A model generated the notes under the pieces. The model searched no databases. It was not told the origin of the DNA and was given only the letters and a program-made list of their open reading frames with translations. The position numbers and the translations under genes were made by a program. Source: Streptomyces cellostaticus (GTDB taxonomy: Bacteria; Actinomycetota; Actinomycetes; Streptomycetales; Streptomycetaceae). Taken from it: a stretch of DNA of 36,795 nucleotides. Of this stretch, positions 1 through 8,342 are shown in pieces (position 1 is the stretch's first letter; the number at the start of each line of letters is the position of its first letter). The stretch spans positions 1 through 36,795 of the forward strand of contig NZ_KQ948061.1 of the NCBI RefSeq assembly GCF_001513965.1. Reading direction: 5' to 3'.

Positions 1-248
1 TCTCCCCCACCGCCCCCAACCCCGCGTCGCCAAGGAGCACGAGGGCGCGTCCCAGGCCCCCGGCGGCTGTCAGGCAAGCGGGGACAGACGGCCGAAACCG
101 GCTCCCGGCGGCGGGCCGCGCGGACCGCACCGGCGGGCAGGCGCGGTGTCCGTGCGGCAGGCGCGGGTCGCCGTCGGTGGTCAGCAGGTGCCGGAAGCCG
201 GCAGGCCCGCGTGCGCGGCGAGTGGCGGCCGTTCTTGCATTGCACTGG
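1..248. other. Non-coding edge, no gene recognised
   Basis: This GC-rich stretch lies downstream of the phosphopantetheinyl transferase gene. I see no reading frame with a recognisable protein, no RNA gene and no clear terminator hairpin. It may be the left border of the cluster or the 3' spacer to an unseen neighbour. Confidence 0.4.
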
Positions 249-1082
249 TTACCAGGCGTGGGCTCCCACCGGCTGTGGCAGGGACAGCCGGCGAGGTGCC
301 TGCCGGTTCCAGGGGAAGCCGTGGTGCAGGTCCAGTGCGGCCTCCTCGTCGGGGCCCGCCATGACGGCGACGGCGACGAGCACGCCGGGTTCGGGCTCCA
401 GCTCCGCGAAGCGCCACTGCCTCGGGGCTTCGTCATCGGGCGGCCGGAAGGCGAGCACGCCCCGGTCCTTGGCGAGCGTGAACGCGAAGGAGTCGAAGGA
501 GAGCCCGAGGCCGAGGCCCCGCGCCTTGGTGTAGGCCTCCTTCAGCGTCCACAGCCGCAGGACCCTGCGGTCGCGGGCCCGGCCCGGAGCGGCCTCGGCC
601 ACCCAGGCGATCTCCTCGGGCGCGAAGCTCTCCACGATGGCGTCGAAGCCCCGATCGCCGCGGTCGAGCCGTTCCACGTCGACGCCGATGCGATGGCGGC
701 GCACCACGCCGAGCAGGTTGTACCCGTCGGTGTGCGACAGGTTGAAGTCCAGTTCCCGGCCGCCGCGCGGCAGCCCTTCGACGGGCTTCTGCAGAAACGG
801 CCTGCCCCGCGAGGAGCGCCAGAGCACGGCCTCCGCCTCGGGGATGCCGCTCTCCAGGGCCAGGACCCGGCGGACGAGCGCGTGCGCGACCAGGTACTGG
901 CGCTGGTCACGGTCGAACAGGAAGCGCCCGGCGGTCTCCTGTTCGTACTCGTCCAGCCAGTGCGTCGCGAGAACGCCGGCGATCGCCGGGGCGAGCGCGT
1001 CGTTGGGGCAGAACCACAGCTGGACGGGCGCCGCGGTGTGCGACACCCGCTCGGGCTGGTCCACCGGTGCGGGAGACGTCAT
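249..1082 (-). CDS. Sfp-type 4'-phosphopantetheinyl transferase
   Basis: The 277-residue protein should transfer the phosphopantetheine arm of CoA onto carrier-protein serines in the cytoplasm. It shows the Sfp-family signatures in order: FNLSHTDG, then IGVDVERLDR with the Mg-binding acidic residues, then FAPEEIAWV and WTLKEAYTKARGLGL with the catalytic Glu and Lys. The length fits the family. The start is an ATG; a GGGAGAG stretch lies about 13 nt upstream, a rather long spacing. It follows the tandem carrier-protein gene by 82 nt on the same strand, so that protein, the PKS modules, or both are likely substrates. It is probably the last gene of the SARP-headed transcription unit. Confidence 0.93.
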   Translation of the reverse strand: MTSPAPVDQPERVSHTAAPVQLWFCPNDALAPAIAGVLATHWLDEYEQETAGRFLFDRDQRQYLVAHALVRRVLALESGIPEAEAVLWRSSRGRPFLQKPVEGLPRGGRELDFNLSHTDGYNLLGVVRRHRIGVDVERLDRGDRGFDAIVESFAPEEIAWVAEAAPGRARDRRVLRLWTLKEAYTKARGLGLGLSFDSFAFTLAKDRGVLAFRPPDDEAPRQWRFAELEPEPGVLVAVAVMAGPDEEAALDLHHGFPWNRQAPRRLSLPQPVGAHAW

Positions 1083-1164
1083 GGGGCCGGCTCTCTCCCG
1101 GGGCCGAGGACGCCGCCCTCACATCGGATGCATGTGTCTTGCCTGTCCATGTCCGTCCGCCGTC

Positions 1165-1896
1165 TCAGTCCCGCCGGGGCAGCAGGGTGAGGGCCTGCTC
1201 CACGGTGACCCGGCCGTCGCGCACCGCGTCGAACAGCTCCTCCAGCGGCATCCGCCCGGCGTCCGGGGCGGGGCCCATGGGCCGCTGCGCGGTGATGTGG
1301 GAGGCCAGCGCCGTGAGGTTCGGGTGGTCGTACAGCACGGCGGAGCGCTCGTGCAGCCCGTACACGAGGTTGATGACGGAGACGAACTCCGCGCCCAGTT
1401 CGGTGTCCACGCCGAGGGCGGAGAAGGGCGCGGCGGTGTCGATGTCCCACGGGTCGCAGCACAGGATGCGGGCGATCTCCTCACGCAGGACGTCGAGGAC
1501 GGGCGGTGCGGGCACGGTGGCGGGGAACACGGCCGCGGGCATCGCGGACGCGGCCGCGGGCGGCATCGCCGCGGTGGCCGCGGGGGACGGTGCGGGTGTC
1601 GCGCAGGCCGGTGTCAGCCCCGTCTCGCGCGCCACGTACCGGGCGAAGTCCAGCGGTGTGGGGTGGTCGATGAGCGCGGCGGGCTTGATCGCGGTGCCGT
1701 AGTACTCGTTGACGGTGGCCACGTACTCCACGGAGAGCAGCGAGTCGACCCCGCACGTGCGGAACGTCTGCTCGGGGTCGATCTTCCCGGGCGTGAGACG
1801 CAGTACGTCGGCGAGCATGCGCACGACCTGGGCGAGCACGTCGGCATCGGGGGCGGCGGGCGCTGTGGTGAGGGCGGTCTGTCGTTCACGGTGCAT
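1165..1896 (-). CDS. Tandem acyl carrier protein, second domain lacking Ser
   Basis: The 243-residue protein has two carrier domains joined by an Ala/Pro-rich linker (about residues 94-132). Domain 1 (about 20-92) has the phosphopantetheine motif GVDSLLSVEY with Asp51-Ser52. Domain 2 (about 133-215) keeps the fold and the Asp but reads GVDTEL, so Thr165 stands where the modified Ser should be and it probably cannot be loaded normally. The start is the ATG preceded by GGAG seven nt upstream; longer frames lack a ribosome site. It sits between a TetR regulator and the phosphopantetheinyl transferase. I infer that domain 1 carries an acyl or aminoacyl unit for the E1 pair and the NRPS-like protein upstream; domain 2 may be a docking domain. 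Confidence 0.85.
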   Translation of the reverse strand: MHRERQTALTTAPAAPDADVLAQVVRMLADVLRLTPGKIDPEQTFRTCGVDSLLSVEYVATVNEYYGTAIKPAALIDHPTPLDFARYVARETGLTPACATPAPSPAATAAMPPAAASAMPAAVFPATVPAPPVLDVLREEIARILCCDPWDIDTAAPFSALGVDTELGAEFVSVINLVYGLHERSAVLYDHPNLTALASHITAQRPMGPAPDAGRMPLEELFDAVRDGRVTVEQALTLLPRRD

Positions 1897-1987
1897 GGTG
1901 GAGCTCCAATACTCGTGAGTGTGGTGAGGGCGGTGCCCTCGTTGGCTGCGCTGTGCGGATGCGGCCCTCACACGGAGACCGCGCTGG

Positions 1988-2629
1988 TCACGCCGCTTCG
2001 GCCAGGTCGCCCAGTGCGTTGGTCGCGTGGGTGCGGTACCGGGCCGCCTCGTCCCGCGGTACGAGCACGGTGAGGAGCAGATCCCACGACGCGGCGAGCC
2101 GCTGGGCGAGTTCCTCGGGCGGCAGCGCCCTGGCCAGGGCGGCGAGCCCGCACACCATCGCCCACAGCAGCGTCGCCGCCCCCTCGCCCCGGCCGGCGGC
2201 CCGCAGTGCGCCCGCCTCGCCGGCCCGCCGGAGCAGCCGCAACACCTCGCGGTTCCACGCCTGGTAGAAGTCGGTGACCGGGGGTTCCCGGTCGGCGCAC
2301 TCGTGGGTGATCCGCAGTCCGGCGCCGACCACCGGATCCTCGCGCAGCGCGCGGGACAGCCAGTGCGTCATGTCGATGAGTACCTGTACGGGCGGGGCGC
2401 CGGACTCCTCCTGCCGCAGCAGGAAGTCGACGAACCTCGCGCTGGATTCCTGTTGCACTGCGTCGGCGAGCATCTCCTTGGACGCGAAGTGGAAGTACAG
2501 CGCCCCTTTCGTCACGCCCGTGTCCGCCACGATCCGCCCCAGTGTGGCGCTGGCGTATCCGTGCTCGTTGAACAGGCGCGCACCCGCCTGGATCAGATTG
2601 CGCCGTGTCCGTTCCGATCTGGCCTGCAT
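1988..2629 (-). CDS. TetR regulator, gamma-butyrolactone receptor (ArpA/ScbR) type
   Basis: The 213-residue protein has an N-terminal TetR helix-turn-helix (about residues 8-55) ending in GVTKGALYFHFASKE, which is characteristic of ArpA, ScbR and BarA receptors, followed by a ligand-binding helical domain. Such proteins bind palindromic AAACCG-type operators and let go when a butyrolactone or butenolide binds. The ATG start has GAGGGGAA about seven nt upstream. It lies 53 nt downstream of the SARP gene on the same strand, so the two are probably co-transcribed. It is one of three such regulators here. Whether it is a true receptor or a pseudo-receptor that binds antibiotics cannot be decided by eye. 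Confidence 0.88.
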   Translation of the reverse strand: MQARSERTRRNLIQAGARLFNEHGYASATLGRIVADTGVTKGALYFHFASKEMLADAVQQESSARFVDFLLRQEESGAPPVQVLIDMTHWLSRALREDPVVGAGLRITHECADREPPVTDFYQAWNREVLRLLRRAGEAGALRAAGRGEGAATLLWAMVCGLAALARALPPEELAQRLAASWDLLLTVLVPRDEAARYRTHATNALGDLAEAA

Positions 2630-2682
2630 CACACGTTCCCCTCTCCCGGTTCCCAAGACCCATGCCCCCCCGGGTGCGGACG

Positions 2683-3516
2683 TCAGCCCACCCGGGTCAG
2701 CCGCTCGCGGTCGGCGGCGGCCGGCTGCGCGGTGCCGGGCTCGGGATGGGCCACCAGGATCGACTGCTGGAGTCGGCGCACACTGGCGGAGGGCTCAAGT
2801 CCCATTTCCCGTACGAGAGTTGCCCGCAGCCGCTGGTACACGTCGAGCGCCTCGCTGCGGCGTCCCGAGCGGTGCAGCGCGAGCATGAACTGGGCATGCA
2901 GGTTCTCGTGCGTGCGGTAGCGGCTGACCAGAACGGTCAGCTCGCCGAGCAGTTCCCGGTGCCGGCCGAGTCGCAGGTCGGCCTCGATGCGCTGGTCGAG
3001 CGCGCACAGACGGGTCTCCTCCAGACGCCTGGCCTGCATCTCCAGCTGCGGCCCCGCCTGCACGTCGGCGAGTGCGGAGTCGGTCCACAGCGCGAGGGCG
3101 TCGCCCAGCTCGCGGGCCGCGCGCGGGAAGTCGCCGGCGTCCATGGCCCGGTAGCCGAGTCCGGCGAGCCGTTCGAACTCGCGGACGTCGCTGGTGCCGC
3201 CGGAGGTGTGGAGCACATAGCCGCCCGGAGCGGTGGCGAGCACGTCCTTGGGCGTACGCGGCGGGTTGCCCTCCGGGTCCTTCTCCAGGGCCTTCGCGAT
3301 CATCTCCCGCAGCTGCAGTATGTAGGTCTGCAGGGTGGTCCGCGCGCTGCGCGGCGGGCGGTCACCCCAGAGCTCGTCGATGAGCGAGGCGATGGGCACG
3401 ACCTGGTCGGCGTGCAGCGCCAGCAGGGCCAGCACCTGCCGGGGCTTGGGCGCCCGCGGCGTCACCGAGACGTCGTTCTCCCTGATGGCCAACGTCCCCA
3501 GTACTTCGATGTCCAC
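2683..3516 (-). CDS. SARP-family pathway activator
   Basis: The 277-residue protein has an OmpR-like winged-helix DNA-binding domain (about residues 1-90, with LIDELWGDRPPRSARTTLQT) followed by a bacterial transcriptional activator domain (about 95-250, ending in LVREMGLEPS). This is the minimal SARP layout of ActII-ORF4, RedD and DnrI, without the ATPase extension. I chose the GTG start because AGGAGG lies about eight nt before it; an in-frame ATG seven codons earlier overlaps that site. The promoter upstream carries two butyrolactone-receptor-type half operators. It heads the SARP, TetR, carrier protein, phosphopantetheinyl transferase unit and probably activates the left arm. Confidence 0.93.
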   Translation of the reverse strand: MDIEVLGTLAIRENDVSVTPRAPKPRQVLALLALHADQVVPIASLIDELWGDRPPRSARTTLQTYILQLREMIAKALEKDPEGNPPRTPKDVLATAPGGYVLHTSGGTSDVREFERLAGLGYRAMDAGDFPRAARELGDALALWTDSALADVQAGPQLEMQARRLEETRLCALDQRIEADLRLGRHRELLGELTVLVSRYRTHENLHAQFMLALHRSGRRSEALDVYQRLRATLVREMGLEPSASVRRLQQSILVAHPEPGTAQPAAADRERLTRVG

Positions 3517-3586
3517 GCCGTTCCCCTCCTGGTGCATGAGTCATCAGTCGCCCAAGGCCGCGTCCAGAGCCAGTCTCGGTAAGTCG

Positions 3587-3615
3587 AGTAAAAAACAGCA
3601 CGGGCGGTTCGTCAA
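3587..3615 (-). promoter_or_regulatory. Sigma70-like promoter of the SARP gene
   Basis: On the minus strand TTGACG (3615-3610) and TTTACT (3592-3587) stand 17 nt apart, a good -35/-10 pair, about 70 nt before the SARP start. The surrounding 295-nt spacer up to the NRPS-like gene (stop at 3812) is markedly AT-richer than the rest of the window and holds no gene. Confidence 0.6.
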
Positions 3616-3638
3616 TAGAAAACCGACTCCGCTGTTTT
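3592..3638. promoter_or_regulatory. Paired inverted ARE-like operators over the SARP promoter
   Basis: AAAACAGC at 3592-3599 and its exact complement GCTGTTTT at 3631-3638 frame the region. Each is paired internally with a CGGTT or AACCG half, at 3605-3609 and 3621-3625. Two inverted copies of the element AAAACAGC-N5-CGGTT result. They resemble autoregulatory elements bound by ArpA/ScbR-type receptors. One copy fills the -35/-10 spacer and the other lies directly upstream of the -35 box, so binding would block transcription of the activator gene. Confidence 0.55.
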
Positions 3639-3811
3639 ATATCATCCACCGTCTCTGTACAGAAAATGAGGCGGAGTTAGATGGATAAAAGCGGATATAA
3701 GTGACGACTGCGGCAGGAAGGTTGGCGCACGCAGGCGCAAAACCACGTGCAAACCATTCCGTTCGGTCTTTAGTGCGGGTGGCTCGGAAGCCGAGCGGAC
3801 CCTCCGGTCCG

Positions 3812-6800
3812 TCAGATGTCGCCGGGCCGCCGGGCCGCCTCCGCCAGCAGGCGCGCCAGGTCGCCCACCGCCTGGTCGCTGCCGGTGTCGGCCGTCAGCA
3901 CGACCGTCGCGGGGCGGCACCCGTCCGCCGCGAGGAGGCGGGCCGTCTCGTAGGCGGCGACTCCCCCGCCCGAGAAGGCGACGAGCAGCAGCCGCTGCCC
4001 CGCATCGGCCAGCGAGCGCAGCACCTCGTGCCAGGCCCGGGGCCCCTTCGGCGTCAGCCGCAGCAGGACCACCGTCTCCGGCCCCACGTACTGCCGGGAC
4101 AGCCGGGCGTACCAGGACCGGGGAACGCCCGGTGTCGGCACCAGACAGATGACGCCGCCCGTCCCCTGACGCAGGGTCAGGAAAGCGGGCCGGGCGGCCG
4201 CCGTGACCGACAGCTCGTCGAGGAGTTCGGCGATGGGCGTCGTCTCGTCGGCCTCGTAGGGCAGTTCACGCAGCAGGTCGGCGCAGTCGGCGAGCAGTCC
4301 GGTGCCGTCCGCGAGGCGGGCGCGGTCGTGGATCACGGACAGCACCAGGCCGCCGGCCTCGTCGCGGTGGGCGACGAGCGTGACCGGGAAGGCGTTCGCG
4401 GCGCCCGTCGTCTCGGGGAAGTCCATACGGATGCCGTGCGCGGCGAACGAGGGCTCGAGCCGCTGCAACGGGTCCAGACCGCTCTCGAAGACGAGCAGGC
4501 TCTCGGCGGTCCGCTCAGCCCCGTGCGGCCCGTTCGGCACCGTGCCGGTCCAGTCGTGGATCTGCCCGGCCGAGACCCACTCGTACGACGACAGGTCGAC
4601 GGCCTGGTCGCGCAGGGCCGCCAGCAGGTCGGGCACGGTGGCGGTGGGGTCGACCTCGACCGAGACGGGCAGCGGGTTGCGCAGGGCACCGGGCAGGCGC
4701 TCCACGCCCTCCAGCGGGATGCCCCGCCCGGAGACCGCGACACTGAACCGCACCGGCATCGAGCCGTCCGCCCCGGCGGCCCGGTACAGCAGCAGCGCCC
4801 AGGCGGCCTGCAGCGCGCCGCTCTCCGTGGCGCCCCACCGGGCGGCCCACGCGTCGAGGCGGGCGGCCTCGGAGGAGGCGAGTCGCACGCGCGCGCGACC
4901 GGTACCCGTTCCCCGGGCGACGGGCGAGGCGGTGGCGTAGGCCGACACCGACGCCGCGGTCGTGGGCCGGGGCGCGGACCGCAGCCAGAAGTCCCGTGCG
5001 GGGGCGAGGTCCTGGGCCTCGATCCAGTGCGCGTAGTCGCGTACGTCGGGACGCCGGTCACCGCCCGGCAGGGTGCCGTCCGCCAGATAGGCACGGCAGA
5101 ACTCCGCCACGAGCAGGCGCACGCTCCAGGTGTCGAGCAGCGCCAGGTGGTACGTGAGCAGCACCCGCGTGGTCTGCGGGGTCGTACCGCCGTCCCACGG
5201 ACCGTCGAGCAGCGTGATCCGCAGCGGTCCCGGGGACCGCGGGTCGAGCCCGCGCCGCCGGTCGCTCACGAGGGCGTCGGGCCGGTCCGTACCCGTGTAC
5301 GGCATCCGCACCACCTGCGGCACGACCCGGTCGTGGAGGGTGATCGCGGGGTCGGGACCGTGGTCGAAGGCGGCCCGCAGGACCGCTTCCCGGTCGAAGA
5401 CGGACTGCCATGCCGCCGTGAACCGGGCGATGTCCAGCGGCCCGTGCCAGACCCAGCTGAGCTGCTCGATCTGCCGTCCGGTCCCGGGGTGCGCGTCGGC
5501 GTCGGCCAGGATTTCGCGCTGCAGCGGGCCGGCGGCGACGGTGCTCGTCGTGGCGGGCGAGGCGCCGGTGCTCCCGGCCAGCTCGTCCAGGACGTCCTTC
5601 AGGAGGGCCATGAGCCGGTCGGCGGACTCCTCGGTGACGCCGTCGCGGGCGGCGGGCAGCCAGTCGAGCCCGATGCGCAGCCGGCCGCCGCGTATGCGCG
5701 CGGCGGCGTCCAGTGCGTACGAGGCGGCGGTCCCCGGCGGCCGTTCGGCCGCGCGGACGTCCGCGTCCGGGGTGAAACGCACCAGGACCGGCACGGGTTC
5801 GCGCAGCGCGAGCCGGAGCGCCGGATCGGGGGCGTGTTCACGGCACGCGCCGAACGCGCCGCGCCCCACGTCGCCGAGGCTCGCGGCGACCCGGTCGACG
5901 AACTGACGCGCGTTCTCGTCGCGCCCGCCGTCCAGCAGCACGGGCTCGGTCTCGACCAGCGGTCCGACCGTCCGGGCGAGCGCCGGGCCGCCCTGGCGTC
6001 CGTCGACGCACACGTCGAAGGAGGCGCGCTCGGTGCCGCGCCACCGGATCAGGGCCAGCCCCATGGCCCCGGTGAGCAGTTGGGCCGGGGTGAGGCCGAA
6101 GCGGCGGGGCACGGCACCGGTCAGCCGCCGGGTGGCCGCACGGCCGAGGGCGAAGCCGGGGTGGCGGTGCGGGTCGACGTCCGGCAGCGGGGCGCGGGGG
6201 CGCAGTGCGCGGGTGGCGGCGCGGCCCTCGGCGACGGTGCGCCAGCGGTCGGTCTCCCGGGGGTCGGTGGCCACCGCGGGCAGCGCCGCGGCCCAGTCCG
6301 TGTACCGCACGTCCTCGGCCGCGAGTTCCTCCTCGGGCCGGGCCAGCGCGGCCCGCAGGTCGGCCATGAGGATGTCCAGCGCGACCTGGTCGGCGACGAG
6401 TTCGTGGGCCACCACCACGAGCCTGCGCCGCTTGCGCAGCAGCAGGGCGCACAGCGTGGTGCCGGTGGCGGGGTCCAGGCGGCGGGCCGCGGCGGCGACG
6501 GCCTCCTGCTCGCGGGCGCGCGGGACGTCGCAGAGGTCCGTGTGCTCGGCCGCGTACCCGAGCGGCACCGCGTGCATGCCGCCGCCCGCCGTGGTGTCGA
6601 TCCGGGCGCCGAGCAGCGGGTGGGCCCTGGCCAGGGCGCGCAGGGCGGCGTCCACCGCGGCCGGGTCGAGCGGCTCGGCCGCGTTCAGCACCCGGAAGGG
6701 GTGGTGGCCCGGGGCGTCCTCGGCTCGCCGGACCCGGTCGAGCTGGGCCGGTGCGAGCGGGACGGCCGGCCGGTCGCGGGCGGTGAGCAGGTCCGCGACG

Positions 6801-7105
6801 AGGCCGGCCGGGAAGGCGTCGGGGCACTCGTGCGGGTCGCCCGGGGACGCGGGGGCCGTCCGCGGCTCGACGTGCAGCATGTGGTGGTCGGGCCCGAGCC
6901 GTTGCAGTGTGTGGCGCCAGGGCCGGCCGCCGGGGGTGCGCGTGGCGGCGTGGTCGAGCGCCGCCGCCACGCGGGCGCCGGCCAGCGGGCCCCGGATCTC
7001 CAGAACGGGCGGGACGTCGTAGGGGCGCCGTCCGGGGTCGACGACCACGGTCATCGACGCATCGGTGCGGCGTTCGGCGGTGGCACGGGCGTCGGTCATC
7101 GGCAT
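3812..7105 (-). CDS. NRPS-like protein: E-like and C-like domains plus half a thioesterase
   Basis: This 1097-residue protein has no adenylation or carrier domain. Residues of about 115-500 resemble an epimerization domain: HELVAD near 233 in place of HHxxxD, an ARTVGPLV motif, and the RGGRLRIGLDWLP C-terminal signature. Residues of about 530-970 resemble a condensation domain, with HLALLDTWS near 653 in place of HHxxxDGWS and SGRGIPLEGVERLPG. In both, the second (catalytic) His is replaced, by Glu and by Leu. The last 120 residues are the first half of a thioesterase with AFSGGG around Ser1043 but without the later Asp and His. It could condense or hydrolyse by other means, or only hold acyl-carrier partners together. 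The ATG start is weakly supported (GGGGAC upstream). E1 beta lies upstream and the SARP gene downstream. Confidence 0.8.
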   Translation of the reverse strand: MPMTDARATAERRTDASMTVVVDPGRRPYDVPPVLEIRGPLAGARVAAALDHAATRTPGGRPWRHTLQRLGPDHHMLHVEPRTAPASPGDPHECPDAFPAGLVADLLTARDRPAVPLAPAQLDRVRRAEDAPGHHPFRVLNAAEPLDPAAVDAALRALARAHPLLGARIDTTAGGGMHAVPLGYAAEHTDLCDVPRAREQEAVAAAARRLDPATGTTLCALLLRKRRRLVVVAHELVADQVALDILMADLRAALARPEEELAAEDVRYTDWAAALPAVATDPRETDRWRTVAEGRAATRALRPRAPLPDVDPHRHPGFALGRAATRRLTGAVPRRFGLTPAQLLTGAMGLALIRWRGTERASFDVCVDGRQGGPALARTVGPLVETEPVLLDGGRDENARQFVDRVAASLGDVGRGAFGACREHAPDPALRLALREPVPVLVRFTPDADVRAAERPPGTAASYALDAAARIRGGRLRIGLDWLPAARDGVTEESADRLMALLKDVLDELAGSTGASPATTSTVAAGPLQREILADADAHPGTGRQIEQLSWVWHGPLDIARFTAAWQSVFDREAVLRAAFDHGPDPAITLHDRVVPQVVRMPYTGTDRPDALVSDRRRGLDPRSPGPLRITLLDGPWDGGTTPQTTRVLLTYHLALLDTWSVRLLVAEFCRAYLADGTLPGGDRRPDVRDYAHWIEAQDLAPARDFWLRSAPRPTTAASVSAYATASPVARGTGTGRARVRLASSEAARLDAWAARWGATESGALQAAWALLLYRAAGADGSMPVRFSVAVSGRGIPLEGVERLPGALRNPLPVSVEVDPTATVPDLLAALRDQAVDLSSYEWVSAGQIHDWTGTVPNGPHGAERTAESLLVFESGLDPLQRLEPSFAAHGIRMDFPETTGAANAFPVTLVAHRDEAGGLVLSVIHDRARLADGTGLLADCADLLRELPYEADETTPIAELLDELSVTAAARPAFLTLRQGTGGVICLVPTPGVPRSWYARLSRQYVGPETVVLLRLTPKGPRAWHEVLRSLADAGQRLLLVAFSGGGVAAYETARLLAADGCRPATVVLTADTGSDQAVGDLARLLAEAARRPGDI

Positions 7106-7132
7106 CCCGGGGCGTCCCCTTCCCCTCCTACA

Positions 7133-7163
7133 CAGCGAAACTCACGCAGCGAAACGCTTTCGC
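7133..7163. promoter_or_regulatory. Repeat cluster upstream of the NRPS-like gene
   Basis: CAGCGAAAC occurs twice (7133-7141 and 7147-7155), 14 nt apart. The second copy is part of an inverted repeat GCGAAA-CGC-TTTCGC (7149-7163). The cluster lies 28-58 nt before the start codon of the NRPS-like gene in the 170-nt gap after E1 beta, so it could be an operator or promoter element. The regulator is unknown, and the spacing does not fit the usual 11-nt SARP repeat. Confidence 0.35.
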
Positions 7164-7275
7164 CCTGCTCAGCACGGTAGCGCTGCGTGCGCGAGGCGCC
7201 CGTTTCTTCCAGCGCCCCTGGAGCGCTCCCCCAACGGCTCTCAGCCGGACGGCCGGTCGGGTGCCCTGCCCGGGG

Positions 7276-8310
7276 TCAGTACGGGCCGATGAATCCGGCC
7301 ATGACGTTCCGCATCTCCGGTACGACACCGTCGGTCAGGCCCAGGACCTCCAGGCAGGCCCGGGTGACGGTCTCCGCGCCGGGGTTGAACGCGTTCTCCA
7401 GAGGCGAGGAGACGGGCGAGGGGCAGTCCGGCGGCGTCACCCGGCGCACCGGCGCCTTCAGGGCGCCGGGCACGTTCTCCGCCACGACTGCGGCCACCTC
7501 GGCGGTGAAGCCGTAGCGTGCCCAGCTGGTGTCCGCCACGACGAGGTGCCCCGTCTTCGCGACGGACGCGCAGATCATGGCGTCGTCGAGCGGCCGGATG
7601 CTGCGGACGTCCACGACCTCGGCGCTGACGCCCTGGGCGGCGAGGACGTCAGCGGCACGTTCGGCCTCGTGCACCATGAGGGACGCGGCGACGATCGTCA
7701 CGTCGTCGCCCGCGCGGACGATCCGGCCCTTGCCGAACGGCACGGCGACCGGCTCCCGTGGCACCTCGCCCTGGAGGCCGTACAGTCCGCGGTTCTCCAG
7801 GAGGACGACCGGTGTGTCGCCCTGAAGAGCCGTCACCAGCAGGCCCTTGGCGTCCGCCGGGCTGGCCGGGGTGGCGACGTGGAGGCCGGGGAAGTGCCCG
7901 AAGAGGGACTGCAGGCTCTGGGAATGGGTGGCGCCCTGTCCCCAGCCGCGGCCGACGACGCCACGGGTGACGACGGGCACGCCCCGCTTGTTGCCGTACA
8001 TGTAGCGCCACTTGGCGGCCAGGTTGATGAGGGCGTCCATGGCCAGGAACATGAAGTCGTCACGGGTGTGGACGACCAGCGGGCGCAGGCCCATGGTGGC
8101 CGCGCCGACCGCGATGCCGGCGAAGGCGTTCTCCCCGTTGGGTATGTCGATCACTCTGGCCCTGCCGAAGCGGGCGAAGGCCTCACCGGTGGTGCCGTAC
8201 ACCCCTTTGTAGTCGTCGACGCTCTGGCCGGCCACGATGACGGCCGGATCGGCCTCCATGCACTGGACCGTGGCTTCGCTGATGGCCTGGCTGTAGGTGA
8301 GGGTCCTCAT
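7276..8310 (-). CDS. Thiamine-diphosphate 2-oxoacid dehydrogenase-like E1 beta subunit
   Basis: The 344-residue protein matches the beta subunit of pyruvate, branched-chain and acetoin dehydrogenase E1. It shows RVIDIPNGENAFAGIAVGAA with the conserved active-site Glu, then AMDALINLAAKWRYMYG, GRGWGQGATHSQSLQSLF and the C-terminal transketolase domain with VVDVRSIRPLDD. The start is the ATG after AAGGAGGA; the open frame continues upstream but overlaps E1 alpha in another frame. It forms a heterodimer or heterotetramer with E1 alpha, 32 nt upstream. No E2, lipoyl protein or E3 gene is in the window. As in the QncN/NapB-type enzymes of quinocarcin and naphthyridinomycin, the acceptor may therefore be a carrier protein, but a branched-chain or pyruvate substrate is equally possible. 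Confidence 0.88.
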   Translation of the reverse strand: MRTLTYSQAISEATVQCMEADPAVIVAGQSVDDYKGVYGTTGEAFARFGRARVIDIPNGENAFAGIAVGAATMGLRPLVVHTRDDFMFLAMDALINLAAKWRYMYGNKRGVPVVTRGVVGRGWGQGATHSQSLQSLFGHFPGLHVATPASPADAKGLLVTALQGDTPVVLLENRGLYGLQGEVPREPVAVPFGKGRIVRAGDDVTIVAASLMVHEAERAADVLAAQGVSAEVVDVRSIRPLDDAMICASVAKTGHLVVADTSWARYGFTAEVAAVVAENVPGALKAPVRRVTPPDCPSPVSSPLENAFNPGAETVTRACLEVLGLTDGVVPEMRNVMAGFIGPY

Positions 8311-8342
8311 TTGCTGCGCTTCCTCCTTCGGAGCGTCGCCCG

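Noticed and set aside
3643..3660. CATCC-N8-TGTAC as a further LuxR-type site near the SARP gene
   Set aside because: Only one half matches, and it lacks the -10 box at 21-22 nt seen at the other sites.
3701..7180. A plus-strand open frame of over 1100 codons
   Set aside because: It is antisense to the NRPS-like gene, is dominated by Arg/Gly/Pro/Gln, has no family motif, and arises from GC-rich third positions of the minus-strand gene.
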